From: Sulfurovum sp.
Lineage (GTDB): Bacteria; Campylobacterota; Campylobacteria; Campylobacterales; Sulfurovaceae
Assembly: GCA_026193735.1 (NCBI GenBank)
Contig: JAPHUJ010000143.1
Span: forward strand, 1 to 6,255
Reading direction: 5' to 3'
Length of the DNA: 6,255 nucleotides
Shown: positions 1 through 5,875 of the stretch, in pieces
How the letters are laid out: each line of letters starts with the position of its first letter
How positions within the stretch are numbered: position 1 is the stretch's first letter
Position numbers and translations under genes: made by a program
Notes under the pieces: model-generated
Database searches by the model: none
The model's input: only the letters and a program-made list of their open reading frames with translations
Told to the model about the DNA's origin: nothing

Positions 1-629
1 TGTTCTCCTGCACATACTAAACCAGCGATATGAGCAATGTCAGCAAATAAAATAGCACCCACAGCGTCAGCAATATCTCTAAATTTTTTAAAGTCTATTT
101 CTCTAGCATAGGCAGAAGCACCACATACGATGATCTTAGGTTGTACAATTTTAGCGATCTCCATCACTTTATCATAATTTATACGGCCATCAAGCTCTAC
201 TCCATAGGTGAAAGATGAGTAGTTTTTACCGGAAAAACTTGGCTTAGAACCATGAGTCAGGTGACCACCATGACTCAAGTCCATACCTAAAATTTTCTCA
301 CCGGCTTTTAGAAGTGCTGCATATACAGCTCCGTTTGCCTGTGATCCTGAATGAGGTTGAACATTTGCATAGTTACAGTCAAAAAGTTCACATGCTCTAT
401 CAATAGCAAGTTGTTCAACTACGTCAGCATATTCACATCCGCCATAGTACCTTTTATAAGGGTAACCTTCTGCATATTTGTTTGTAAAAACAGAACCCAT
501 CGCTTCCATTACAGCAGGGATAGTAAAGTTCTCAGAAGCGATCATTTCTAAGTGGTCTGTCTGTCTTTCTCGTTCGTTTTCAATGGCTTGAAAAATCTCT
601 GGATCAAATGTTTCTATAGCATAACTCAT
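1..629 (-). CDS. glyA: Serine hydroxymethyltransferase, N-terminal half (gene cut by left window edge)
   Basis: This PLP enzyme interconverts serine plus tetrahydrofolate with glycine plus methylene-tetrahydrofolate in the cytoplasm, feeding the one-carbon pool. Reading leftward from the ATG at 629-627, 209 codons are present, about half of a usual protein of roughly 415 residues. Visible family signatures are the N-terminal IASENF (30-35), the [15 protein letters not shown] segment (50-64), the [10 protein letters not shown] cofactor-site segment (90-99), the SHGGHLTHG loop (119-127) and the DIAHIAGL segment (197-204), whose Asp197 and His200 match the PLP-contacting Asp/His of the family. 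The PLP-binding lysine lies beyond the edge. The start is supported by an AAAGGA ribosome site at 640-635, 5 nt before the ATG. The gene follows lysS by 48 nt on the same strand, the order known from C. jejuni and H. pylori. No frame break is seen. Identification is firm. Confidence 0.97.
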   Translation of the reverse strand, partial: MSYAIETFDPEIFQAIENERERQTDHLEMIASENFTIPAVMEAMGSVFTNKYAEGYPYKRYYGGCEYADVVEQLAIDRACELFDCNYANVQPHSGSQANGAVYAALLKAGEKILGMDLSHGGHLTHGSKPSFSGKNYSSFTYGVELDGRINYDKVMEIAKIVQPKIIVCGASAYAREIDFKKFRDIADAVGAILFADIAHIAGLVCAGE

Positions 630-652
630 AGGATTCCTTTATAGGTTTATAG

Positions 653-668
653 TTGGATTTATATCCAA
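653..668. repeat. Small inverted repeat in the lysS-glyA gap
   Basis: TTGGAT (653-658) and ATCCAA (663-668) form a 6-bp perfect stem around a TTAT loop. Read in the direction of transcription (minus strand) it lies just after the lysS stop and is not followed by a T tract, so it does not look like an intrinsic terminator. It may be a minor processing or stability hairpin in a lysS-glyA transcript, or chance in AT-rich spacer. Confidence 0.35.
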
Positions 669-677
669 ATTTTACTT

Positions 678-2324
678 TTATTTAGCAGCAATTCTTTGTT
701 TGCAGGCAACAACGTCGATACAAAACAGCCCTTTACCTTTTTTTGCAGGTTTAAGCTCATCAGCATTTTCATTACCACATTTTTTACACTTATGCTCATC
801 TGAAACTATGATCGTCTCTGGTCTTGGTGCTTCTGGTTTCATAGCAGGGAATAATAGTACATCACGAATACTGTGTTGGTTCGTAAGCATCATTACAAGT
901 CTGTCGATACCTATACCTTCACCTGCTGTTGGTGTCATACCGTAACTGAGTGCTTTGACATAATCTGTGTCCATATGCATTGCTTCATCGTCACCTGTGG
1001 CTTCTTTGGCATTCACTTGCCCTTTAAATCTCTCATATTGGTCTATAGGATCATTGAGCTCAGAGAAACCATTGGCTATTTCTTTTCCTGCCATAAAGAG
1101 TTCAAAACGCTCTGCAATATCCGGATTGTCATCACTTCTTCTTGCAAGTGGTGAGATATCGACAGGGAAATCTGTGATATAGGTAGGGTTAATGAGTTTC
1201 CCCTCAACAAATTCATCAAAGAGCTCAGCCTGCAAGTATCCCAGTGTAAGATTAGCGTCTACTTTTACATTATGCTCAGTTAGATAGGCCAATGCTTTTT
1301 CTTTATCTGTAGCAACATCTGCAGGTACACCGCCTATACTTGTGAGCGACTCGATGTATGGGATCTTCGCAAATGGTGTTGCAAAGTCTATTTCCATGTC
1401 ACCGTAAGGAAGTTTTCTCTCAAGTCCAAGATTATCAAAGAGGTAGTCAAATAGTTCTTCAGTAATTTCCATCAACTCAATGTATGTTTTGTATGCCCAA
1501 TAGAACTCTATCATTGTAAACTCAGGATTATGTGTATGGTCCATCCCCTCATTTCTAAAGTTTCTGTTTATTTCAAATACCGCTTCCATACCACCAACGA
1601 TAAGACGTTTGAGATAAAGCTCCGGAGCGATACGCAAATAACGTTGAACATCCAAAGCGTTGTGGTGTGTTACAAATGGTCGTGCATTGGCTCCACCGGG
1701 GATAGGATGCATCATAGGTGTTTCAACTTCTAAGAATGTTTTGTCTTCAAAAAATCTTCTTACAAGTGAGACGATCCTGCTTCTCATAACGAAATTTTCT
1801 TTGACCTCAGGATTCATGATCATATCGAGGTAACGTTGTCTGTATCTAAGTTCCTGATCTTGAAGTCCATGGAACTTTTCTGGAAGAGGAGAGATGGATT
1901 TAGAGACAATTCTCATATTTTTACAATGGAGTGTAAGTTCACCTGTTTGTGTTACAAAAGGGTATCCCGTTGCTTCGATGATATCGCCGACCTCAAAGAG
2001 TTTTTTTGCAATATTGTTGTAGAAACCTTCAGGAAGTTCATCTCTGTTATAATAGATCTGAACTAAACCTTCAGCATCTTCTATCTTGGCAAAAGCAGCT
2101 TTTCCCATGATACGAATAAACTTGAGTCTTCCCGTCAATGAGTATGTTTTACTCTCATCTTTTTTTTCATCAGCATCTAACTCTTTGATGTGATCACACT
2201 CTGCTAAAAACTGTTTAGAAGGTGTTCCTTTTGCTATTTGATTAGGGTAGGGGTTGATACCCTCTTCTCTTAGTCTCTCTGTCTTTTTGATTCGTTCTTG
2301 AATATATTGATTCTCAAATATCAA
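678..2324 (-). CDS. lysS: Class II lysyl-tRNA synthetase with a cysteine-rich C-terminal tail
   Basis: LysRS charges tRNA-Lys with lysine using ATP in the cytoplasm. The 548-residue product has an N-terminal helix and an anticodon-binding OB fold (about 60-140, starting at [10 protein letters not shown]), then the class II core. Motif 1 lies around 195-211 ([15 protein letters not shown]), motif 2 at 256-270 (FRNEG...HNPEFT) and motif 3 at 468-475 (GEGIGIDR). The family normally ends near the LLFPAMKPE stretch (490-498). Here about 50 more residues follow, with Cys513, Cys516, Cys535 and Cys541 in a CX2C-X18-CX5C pattern that looks like a small zinc ribbon. The start codon is TTG (2324-2322), preceded by AGGAG at 2334-2330 with 5 nt spacing. 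No in-frame ATG sits better. The gene lies downstream of fur across a 128-nt spacer and upstream of glyA. The core identity is certain; the role of the tail is unknown. Confidence 0.98.
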   Translation of the reverse strand: MIFENQYIQERIKKTERLREEGINPYPNQIAKGTPSKQFLAECDHIKELDADEKKDESKTYSLTGRLKFIRIMGKAAFAKIEDAEGLVQIYYNRDELPEGFYNNIAKKLFEVGDIIEATGYPFVTQTGELTLHCKNMRIVSKSISPLPEKFHGLQDQELRYRQRYLDMIMNPEVKENFVMRSRIVSLVRRFFEDKTFLEVETPMMHPIPGGANARPFVTHHNALDVQRYLRIAPELYLKRLIVGGMEAVFEINRNFRNEGMDHTHNPEFTMIEFYWAYKTYIELMEITEELFDYLFDNLGLERKLPYGDMEIDFATPFAKIPYIESLTSIGGVPADVATDKEKALAYLTEHNVKVDANLTLGYLQAELFDEFVEGKLINPTYITDFPVDISPLARRSDDNPDIAERFELFMAGKEIANGFSELNDPIDQYERFKGQVNAKEATGDDEAMHMDTDYVKALSYGMTPTAGEGIGIDRLVMMLTNQHSIRDVLLFPAMKPEAPRPETIIVSDEHKCKKCGNENADELKPAKKGKGLFCIDVVACKQRIAAK

Positions 2325-2342
2325 GCTATCTCCTGTATCTTA

Positions 2343-2434
2343 TTTAATTGGGCGTATGCAAGCTAAGCTTCATACTTACACGCTTACGCGGATACTAGAC
2401 GGATTTAAGCAGTAGATGCATCCCGACTAGTCAT
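2343..2434. other. Structured, GC-richer intergenic element between fur and lysS
   Basis: This non-coding stretch holds several nested symmetries. One imperfect inverted repeat has 9-nt arms with one mismatch, ACTAGACGG (2394-2402) and CCGACTAGT (2423-2431), around a 20-nt spacer. A second hairpin spans 2354-2375: GTATG pairs with CATAC, and inside it AAGC pairs with GCTT, with one bulged base. Between them are two tandem octamers differing at one position, CTTACACG (2375-2382) and CTTACGCG (2383-2390). By hand count about 39 of 81 bases in 2350-2430 are G or C, visibly richer than the AT-rich flanks. No T tract follows either stem in the direction of fur-lysS transcription, so termination is not indicated. 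It could be a dispersed intergenic repeat, an mRNA leader or processing structure for lysS, or a small RNA. The sequence alone does not decide. Confidence 0.45.
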
Positions 2435-2452
2435 TTTTCATAGATAGTATTT

Positions 2453-2896
2453 CTATGATGATTGGCAATTTTCACAAAGACCTATGATCTTCATCGTATG
2501 GTCTGTCATTTGAAAGTTGAACTTTTTGGCTATTTCTTCCTGTCTTTCTTCGATCGTCTCATCGAAAAATTCTGTAATATCACCACAGTGTGTACAGATG
2601 AGATGATCATGGTGTTTTTTGAGTCCAAGTTCATATTTTTTCCCATGTACACCAAAGGAGATAGAACTGGCGATTTGTGACGTTTCCAGTAAAGAAAGCG
2701 TACGATATACAGTGGCAATACCAATATTGATCTCAGGGTATTGCTGTTTCAGTAAAGTATAGATATCCTCAGGGGTAAAGTGTCCGTCATTTTCATAAAG
2801 GAATTTTAATACAAGTTCCCTTTGTTTAGTGAACTTAAGTGAGTTTTCTTTCAAAAGAGTTTGAAACTTTTCTAAAAGTAGAGGATATGCGATCAT
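2453..2896 (-). CDS. fur: Ferric uptake regulator, Fur family
   Basis: Fur is a dimeric metal-dependent repressor that binds AT-rich operators when iron is sufficient. The 147-residue product has the usual length. Residues about 15-75 form the winged helix, with KQRELVL near 24-30 and the recognition helix GIATVYRTL at 59-67. The C-terminal metal and dimer domain starts near KKYEL (86-90) and carries HHDH (95-98), the pair Cys101/Cys104 (CTHC) and the pair Cys141/Cys144 (CENC), the two CX2C pairs expected for structural zinc. The ISFG..GKKYEL stretch and recognition helix resemble C. jejuni Fur more than a PerR or Zur. The ATG at 2896-2894 follows the cvpA stop by 8 nt, and its AAGG ribosome site (2906-2903) overlaps that stop, indicating co-transcription and probably translational coupling. 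No separate fur promoter is evident. In C. jejuni, too, fur is transcribed with upstream housekeeping genes and followed by lysS-glyA. Confidence 0.95.
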   Translation of the reverse strand: MIAYPLLLEKFQTLLKENSLKFTKQRELVLKFLYENDGHFTPEDIYTLLKQQYPEINIGIATVYRTLSLLETSQIASSISFGVHGKKYELGLKKHHDHLICTHCGDITEFFDETIEERQEEIAKKFNFQMTDHTMKIIGLCENCQSS

Positions 2897-2904
2897 AAGG
2901 GACC

Positions 2905-3546
2905 TTATTTTTCTATGCTTGTATTGGTTTCATGTATAGAAGCATTCATTTCAACTGATGTATTCATATCAGCAGGAGTAGCAATTTCGTTTACGACCTC
3001 TGTTGTATCGGACATCGTTAAACCCATAGCAGATGTGTCAAGATTGATAAGATATGAACCGGCTTCTCTAAGGTATGGGTAAAGTACAGAATCATTTACA
3101 TATTTTTCTAAGTTGTCTTTTACAAGTGTTACATTTGACAATGCAGTTACGATCAGTGCAAAAATAAGGAAATATTTTCCTCCCCCCGCAATGAAACCAA
3201 AAAGACGATTTAGAAAACCTAATCCACTTTCACTTGTGAGTTTAGAAAATATAGAACCAAGAATGGTAGCACTCAACCAAATAACGATTAAAATAACAAG
3301 AAATCCAATGAGTTTGAGTAATGATGCATTTTCCAGGTGTAAAAAGTTTGTATCAATAAATGTTGCAGCTGTATCAGAAAGTCTAGAGGCAAAGTATACA
3401 CCACCTACAAGACCCAGAAGACCAAATGCCTCTTTTATAAATCCCTGCATAAAACCTTTGATCCCCAATATCAGTACTATGGCTGCAATTGTGACATCAA
3501 AGTAGTTAAAGTCCATCATTGAAAAATTTTCCATTGAAAAATCCAT
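2905..3546 (-). CDS. cvpA: CvpA family inner-membrane protein
   Basis: This is a 213-residue membrane protein of the CvpA (colicin V production) family, whose biochemical role is not settled. Four hydrophobic segments are visible at about 14-31, 36-54, 77-99 and 117-138. Family hallmarks are the spaced glycines and acidic residue in GIKGFMQGFIKEAFGLLGLVGG (28-49) and the LNRLFGFIAGGG motif (112-123). After residue 175 comes a Ser/Thr/Asn/Met-rich hydrophilic tail with a degenerate repeat (MNTSVE, MNASIHE, TNTSIE). The chosen ATG at 3546-3544 has AGGGG 8 nt upstream (3559-3555). In-frame ATGs at residues 5, 10 and 11 are possible alternatives but lack a clear ribosome site, and the N-terminus itself is a short repeat (MDFS, MENFS, MMDF). 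It is the first gene of the cvpA-fur-lysS-glyA string. H. pylori also keeps cvpA beside lysS-glyA. Confidence 0.88.
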   Translation of the reverse strand: MDFSMENFSMMDFNYFDVTIAAIVLILGIKGFMQGFIKEAFGLLGLVGGVYFASRLSDTAATFIDTNFLHLENASLLKLIGFLVILIVIWLSATILGSIFSKLTSESGLGFLNRLFGFIAGGGKYFLIFALIVTALSNVTLVKDNLEKYVNDSVLYPYLREAGSYLINLDTSAMGLTMSDTTEVVNEIATPADMNTSVEMNASIHETNTSIEK

Positions 3547-3567
3547 ATCAGTATCCCCTATATTTTT

Positions 3568-3587
3568 ACTATATCTTGCGTATTGTA
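3568..3587 (-). promoter_or_regulatory. Candidate sigma70 -10 boxes for the cvpA-fur-lysS-glyA string
   Basis: On the minus strand TATAGT (3573-3568) and TACAAT (3587-3582) each match TATAAT at five of six positions and lie upstream of cvpA. They would start transcripts near 3561 or 3575, giving leaders of about 15 or 28 nt before the ATG. No convincing -35 box is seen, which is common in Campylobacterota promoters. AT richness makes chance matches likely, so which box is used, if either, is uncertain. Confidence 0.35.
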
Positions 3588-3592
3588 TCTAT

Positions 3593-3620
3593 ATATCTCT
3601 AAAAATGCTTTTAGAGATAT
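3593..3620. terminator. Perfect 12-bp inverted repeat after pilT, possible weak terminator
   Basis: ATATCTCTAAAA (3593-3604) and TTTTAGAGATAT (3609-3620) are exact reverse complements around an ATGC loop, starting 5 nt past the pilT stop. The stem is AT-rich with three G-C pairs. On the plus strand it is followed by TTTATTT, a terminator-like tail, but no plus-strand gene ends here. On the minus strand, where pilT is read, the stem is preceded by A-rich sequence and followed by ATAGAT, a poor U tract. It most likely marks the boundary between the gatC-pilT and cvpA-glyA strings, either as an inefficient terminator or as an mRNA 3' stabilising hairpin. Confidence 0.45.
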
Positions 3621-3625
3621 TTTAT

Positions 3626-4690
3626 TTAGACCATTACTTGCTTGCGTATTTCATCCGGTCTGTTGGCATATTGTATAGCAATATCCCGGCTTATCTTTCC
3701 ATCTTTGAGGAATTTAAGCAGTGCTTGTGTTTGTGTTTGCATACCTGTGTCACCTTGCCCAAGTTGCATTTGTGAATATATCTGGTGTACTTTATCTTCA
3801 CGAATAAGGTTTGAAATCGCATGATTTGTTATTAGGATCTCTGAAGCAGCCACACGGCCACCACCTAATTTAGGCAGAAGTGCCTGTGCGATAACAGCAA
3901 TCAGAGAAGAAGAGATCATTGCTCTAATTTGCGGTTGTTCATCTCCTGTAAATACATCGATAATACGGTTGATGGTTCCTGGTGCCGAAGAGGTGTGAAG
4001 GGTACCAAATACAAGGTGACCAGTTTCAGCTGCGGTGAGAGCTGCTTCAATGGTTTCTTTATCCCTCATCTCCCCGATGAGTATGATGTCCGGATCTTGA
4101 CGCATCGCATATTTGAGTGCTTTTGCGAAAGAAGAAGTATCCTCACCTACACCTCTATGTGAGAAAACACATTTTTTGTTTTGGTGGATAAATTCCACAG
4201 GATCTTCTACGGTGATGATGTGCTTTTGTTCATGAAGGTTTATTTCATTGAGCATCGCTGCAAGCGTAGTTGACTTACCGGAACCGGTTGGTCCGGTTAC
4301 CAGGATAAGCCCCTTTTCTCTTTTAATAAGTTTTTTATAGACTCCCGGAGCACCTAGATCATCTAAAGAAGGTACGTCAATAGGAATGATCCTAAAGGCT
4401 GCAGCCGTATCACCTAAGGTACGATAATAATTCGCTCTGAATCGTCCTATGCCAGGAAGTAAAAGTGCAAAGTCAAGTTCATCATACTCTTCAAACTGCT
4501 GTTTTTGCTTTTCTGTAATAAGCGAGTAACACATTTCCTCGATATCATCTCCTGTAAGTTTAGGAAGATTAACAGGCTTAAGCGCACCGTCAAGCCTAAT
4601 TTGTGGTTCCGAACGACTTATAAGGTGAAGGTCAGACGCACCATGTGTAACAACACTTTGAAGTAGTTTTTTGATATCAAAATCAGCCAT
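3626..4690 (-). CDS. pilT: Type IV pilus retraction ATPase PilT
   Basis: PilT is a hexameric cytoplasmic ATPase that depolymerises type IV pili and drives twitching. From the ATG at 4690-4688 the product has 354 residues, close to the usual length of about 345. An N-terminal PAS-like domain (about 1-100, with the typical GASDLHL at 17-23) is followed by the RecA-like core: Walker A GPTGSGKST (133-141), Asp box EDPVEFIH (162-169), Walker B DPDIILIGE with catalytic Glu207, and His box GHLVFGTLHT (224-233). The C-terminal retraction motif reads AISNLIRE (291-298), with Ser in place of the usual Arg of AIRNLIRE. An in-frame ATG at 4744 would add 18 residues overlapping the upstream gene. It is rejected because AAGGA at 4699-4695 sits 5 nt before 4690 and the family begins at MADFDIKKLL-type sequence. 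It follows the YffB-like gene by 13 nt. No other pilus gene is in the window. Confidence 0.95.
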   Translation of the reverse strand: MADFDIKKLLQSVVTHGASDLHLISRSEPQIRLDGALKPVNLPKLTGDDIEEMCYSLITEKQKQQFEEYDELDFALLLPGIGRFRANYYRTLGDTAAAFRIIPIDVPSLDDLGAPGVYKKLIKREKGLILVTGPTGSGKSTTLAAMLNEINLHEQKHIITVEDPVEFIHQNKKCVFSHRGVGEDTSSFAKALKYAMRQDPDIILIGEMRDKETIEAALTAAETGHLVFGTLHTSSAPGTINRIIDVFTGDEQPQIRAMISSSLIAVIAQALLPKLGGGRVAASEILITNHAISNLIREDKVHQIYSQMQLGQGDTGMQTQTQALLKFLKDGKISRDIAIQYANRPDEIRKQVMV

Positions 4691-4703
4691 GATTATCCTT
4701 TGT

Positions 4704-5045
4704 TTAGTGTATGGTTTCCAGATATTGAGACTCATTATACCCAACTATAACCTTATTATCAAATGTAATAACCGGTCGTTTAATGAGCATATTTTCTTTA
4801 GCAAGCCATAATTGTTTATCTTCGTCACTGAGATCAAGTTCTTTAAGTTTCAATGTTCTGTAGGTTGTGCCTCTGGTATTGAAGAGGGTTTGAATATCTG
4901 TATGTTTTAACCATGACATTATTGAATTTTTATCTACGGGCGTTTCACGGAAATCTACAAATTCGTAATCTATCTGATGGGATTTAAGATATTTTATTGC
5001 TTTTTTGACACTATCACAATTCTTAATACCATAGACTTTTAACAT
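4704..5045 (-). CDS. ArsC/Spx-family thiol protein, YffB-like
   Basis: This 113-residue protein has a thioredoxin-like fold of the ArsC/Spx family. The start VYGIKNCDSVKKA (4-16) places a single cysteine, Cys10, at the active-site position. NTRGTTYR (56-63) and KRPVI (89-93) supply the conserved arginines and the cis-proline turn, and VGY (101-103) is the usual C-terminal motif. These match E. coli YffB and related uncharacterised ArsC-like proteins better than true arsenate reductase, and no other ars gene is nearby. Lacking a second cysteine in a CXXC pair, it is unlike Spx. A reductase using glutathione or another thiol is the likely activity, inferred from the family. The ATG at 5045-5043 lies 9 nt after the gatC stop with no strong ribosome site, suggesting translational coupling. 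pilT follows 13 nt downstream. Confidence 0.88.
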   Translation of the reverse strand: MLKVYGIKNCDSVKKAIKYLKSHQIDYEFVDFRETPVDKNSIMSWLKHTDIQTLFNTRGTTYRTLKLKELDLSDEDKQLWLAKENMLIKRPVITFDNKVIVGYNESQYLETIH

Positions 5046-5054
5046 AAAGTCTAC

Positions 5055-5345
5055 TTATTCAATGATTGCCGGTACGATGAAGAAATCATCTCTACCTTGA
5101 GGCGCATGGGACAAGATATCTTTCGCAATGTTATCTTTTTCTCTAGGTGTATCTTCTCTCAAGGGTGTACCGCCATCAAGTGTTGAAAAAGAAGCATCCA
5201 ATGTATCTGTATTAAGTTCATTCAGGCTATCAACATAAGTAAGGATACCTGAAAGCTGTTCCATGATCTCTTCTTTTTTAGAGTCGTCGATCTTTAGGTG
5301 TGAGAGTTTTTCAAGTTTAGCTAAAACAGCGTTATCAATTTGCAT
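5055..5345 (-). CDS. gatC: Asp/Glu-tRNA(Asn/Gln) amidotransferase subunit C
   Basis: GatC is the small subunit of GatCAB, which converts Glu-tRNA-Gln and Asp-tRNA-Asn to the amidated forms. It stabilises GatA at its interface with GatB. The 96-residue product has the normal length. The N-terminal helical part (LAKLEKLSHLKI, 8-19, then EQLSGILTYVDSLNELNTD, 29-47) is typical, as are the PLREDTP motif (61-67) and the C-terminal APQGRDDFFIVPAIIE (81-96). The ATG at 5345-5343 has GAAGG at 5356-5352, 6 nt upstream. gatA and gatB are not in the window, so the subunit is encoded apart from its partners or they lie outside. It leads the gatC-yffB-like-pilT string, which is functionally mixed. Confidence 0.95.
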   Translation of the reverse strand: MQIDNAVLAKLEKLSHLKIDDSKKEEIMEQLSGILTYVDSLNELNTDTLDASFSTLDGGTPLREDTPREKDNIAKDILSHAPQGRDDFFIVPAIIE

Positions 5346-5383
5346 TATATACCTTCATATGTACTCGTTTTGTGATTTTTCTT

Positions 5384-5389
5384 ATTATA
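5384..5389 (-). promoter_or_regulatory. Candidate -10 box for the gatC string
   Basis: On the minus strand this is a perfect TATAAT, about 38 nt upstream of the gatC ATG. It would start a transcript near 5377 with a leader of about 32 nt. The region around the expected -35 (about 5406-5412) is only AT-rich and shows no TTGACA-like match. It lies in the divergent 101-nt gap shared with the plus-strand FTR-like gene. Confidence 0.5.
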
Positions 5390-5407
5390 TATTAATTTAG
5401 TTTAAGA

Positions 5408-5424
5408 TATAACTACAATATAAA
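5408..5424 (+). promoter_or_regulatory. Candidate -10 region for the FTR-like gene
   Basis: Three overlapping or adjacent hexamers resemble TATAAT: TATAAC (5408-5413), TACAAT (5414-5419) and TATAAA (5419-5424). Any of them would place the transcript start within about 10-25 nt of the ribosome site AAGGA (5435-5439), which is 7 nt before the ATG at 5447. No clear -35 box is seen. Back to back with the gatC box at 5384-5389, the two promoters are close enough for shared regulation. Confidence 0.4.
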
Positions 5425-5446
5425 ATGACATGGTAAGGATAAAAGA

Positions 5447-5851
5447 ATGCAGCAATTAGATATGAACTCTGAAGAGTTTAAAGCAGAGATGATAAAAACA
5501 GAAAAATTTACAGATAAAGTCTGTGAGAGTCAAGGTTGGGTCTATAGTGCCAATGAAGATGTAAATGAAGGTGTGACGCTTGGGCTTGCACGACATAGAT
5601 TACTTTTTGGTAAAAGATTTTGTCCCTGTTTTATGGTGGAGCCGGATGAAGCAAAACCAGGTAAGTTTAAAAGTACAGATGACAGAATTTGTCCTTGTAA
5701 ACCGGCTATAGAAAAAGAAATACCTGAAACGGGTACTTGCCATTGTCAAATTTTTTGTACACCTGAACATAGAGAGGAACAAATCAAAGAGCAAGAAGCC
5801 AAAGCCTTGGCAAAAGAAGAATTAAAAAGAGTAGCAGAAGAAGAACTATAA
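5447..5851 (+). CDS. Ferredoxin:thioredoxin reductase catalytic-subunit-like Fe-S protein
   Basis: The 134-residue protein carries the three-part cysteine signature of the FTR catalytic chain: CPC (59-61), CPC (82-84) and CHC (98-100). In the known family a [4Fe-4S] cluster is held by the first Cys of the first CPC, both Cys of the second and the first Cys of CHC. By analogy these are Cys59, Cys82, Cys84 and Cys98, and the redox-active disulfide would be Cys61-Cys100 with His99 beside it. The enzyme would pass electrons from ferredoxin to a thioredoxin-like disulfide. Spacing here is X20 and X13 instead of the canonical X16 and X8 of plant and cyanobacterial FTR. There are also extra cysteines at 26 and 104, and a charged Lys/Glu/Ala helix tail from about 105 to 134. 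No variable-chain partner is in the window. Start choice rests on AAGGA at 5435-5439. Family assignment is good; substrate is unknown. Confidence 0.85.
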   Translation: MQQLDMNSEEFKAEMIKTEKFTDKVCESQGWVYSANEDVNEGVTLGLARHRLLFGKRFCPCFMVEPDEAKPGKFKSTDDRICPCKPAIEKEIPETGTCHCQIFCTPEHREEQIKEQEAKALAKEELKRVAEEEL

Positions 5852-5858
5852 AAGCAAA

Positions 5859-5873
5859 TTATAATAATTATTC
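5859..5873. promoter_or_regulatory. Fur/PerR-like palindrome at the rhodanese promoter
   Basis: The 15-mer TTATAATAATTATTC has the 7-1-7 layout of Fur-family operators. Its core ATAAT-A-ATTAT (5861-5871) is a perfect palindrome, and 12 of 14 paired positions agree with the Bacillus PerR box consensus TTATAAT-N-ATTATAA. It lies just upstream of the TATAAT box at 5876-5881, a place where a bound repressor would block polymerase. The spacer is very AT-rich, so a chance match is quite possible. Confidence 0.3.
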
Positions 5874-5875
5874 AC

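Noticed and set aside
2344..2373. A 9-residue mini-frame (MKLSLHTPN) ahead of lysS as a lysine leader peptide
   Set aside because: It has only one lysine codon, a poor ribosome site and no attenuator-type T tract. A similar frame at 2434-2405 has no lysine codon and also lacks a ribosome site.
2439..2457. CATAGA...TCTATG inverted repeat over the fur stop as a terminator
   Set aside because: The stem is only 6 bp and AT-rich, and in the direction of transcription it is followed by A residues, not T.
3113..3505. A 130-codon plus-strand open frame opposite cvpA, and similar frames opposite lysS, fur and pilT
   Set aside because: They lie wholly inside well-identified genes on the other strand, show no recognisable protein motif and have no ribosome site that stands out. 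They are best seen as shadows.
4691..4744. An 18-residue upstream extension of pilT starting at 4744
   Set aside because: It overlaps the end of the YffB-like gene, and the family start plus an AAGGA site 5 nt away favour the ATG at 4690.
4704..5045. Arsenate reductase ArsC
   Set aside because: The CDS has the ArsC fold, but its motifs match YffB-like proteins better and no other arsenic gene is present.
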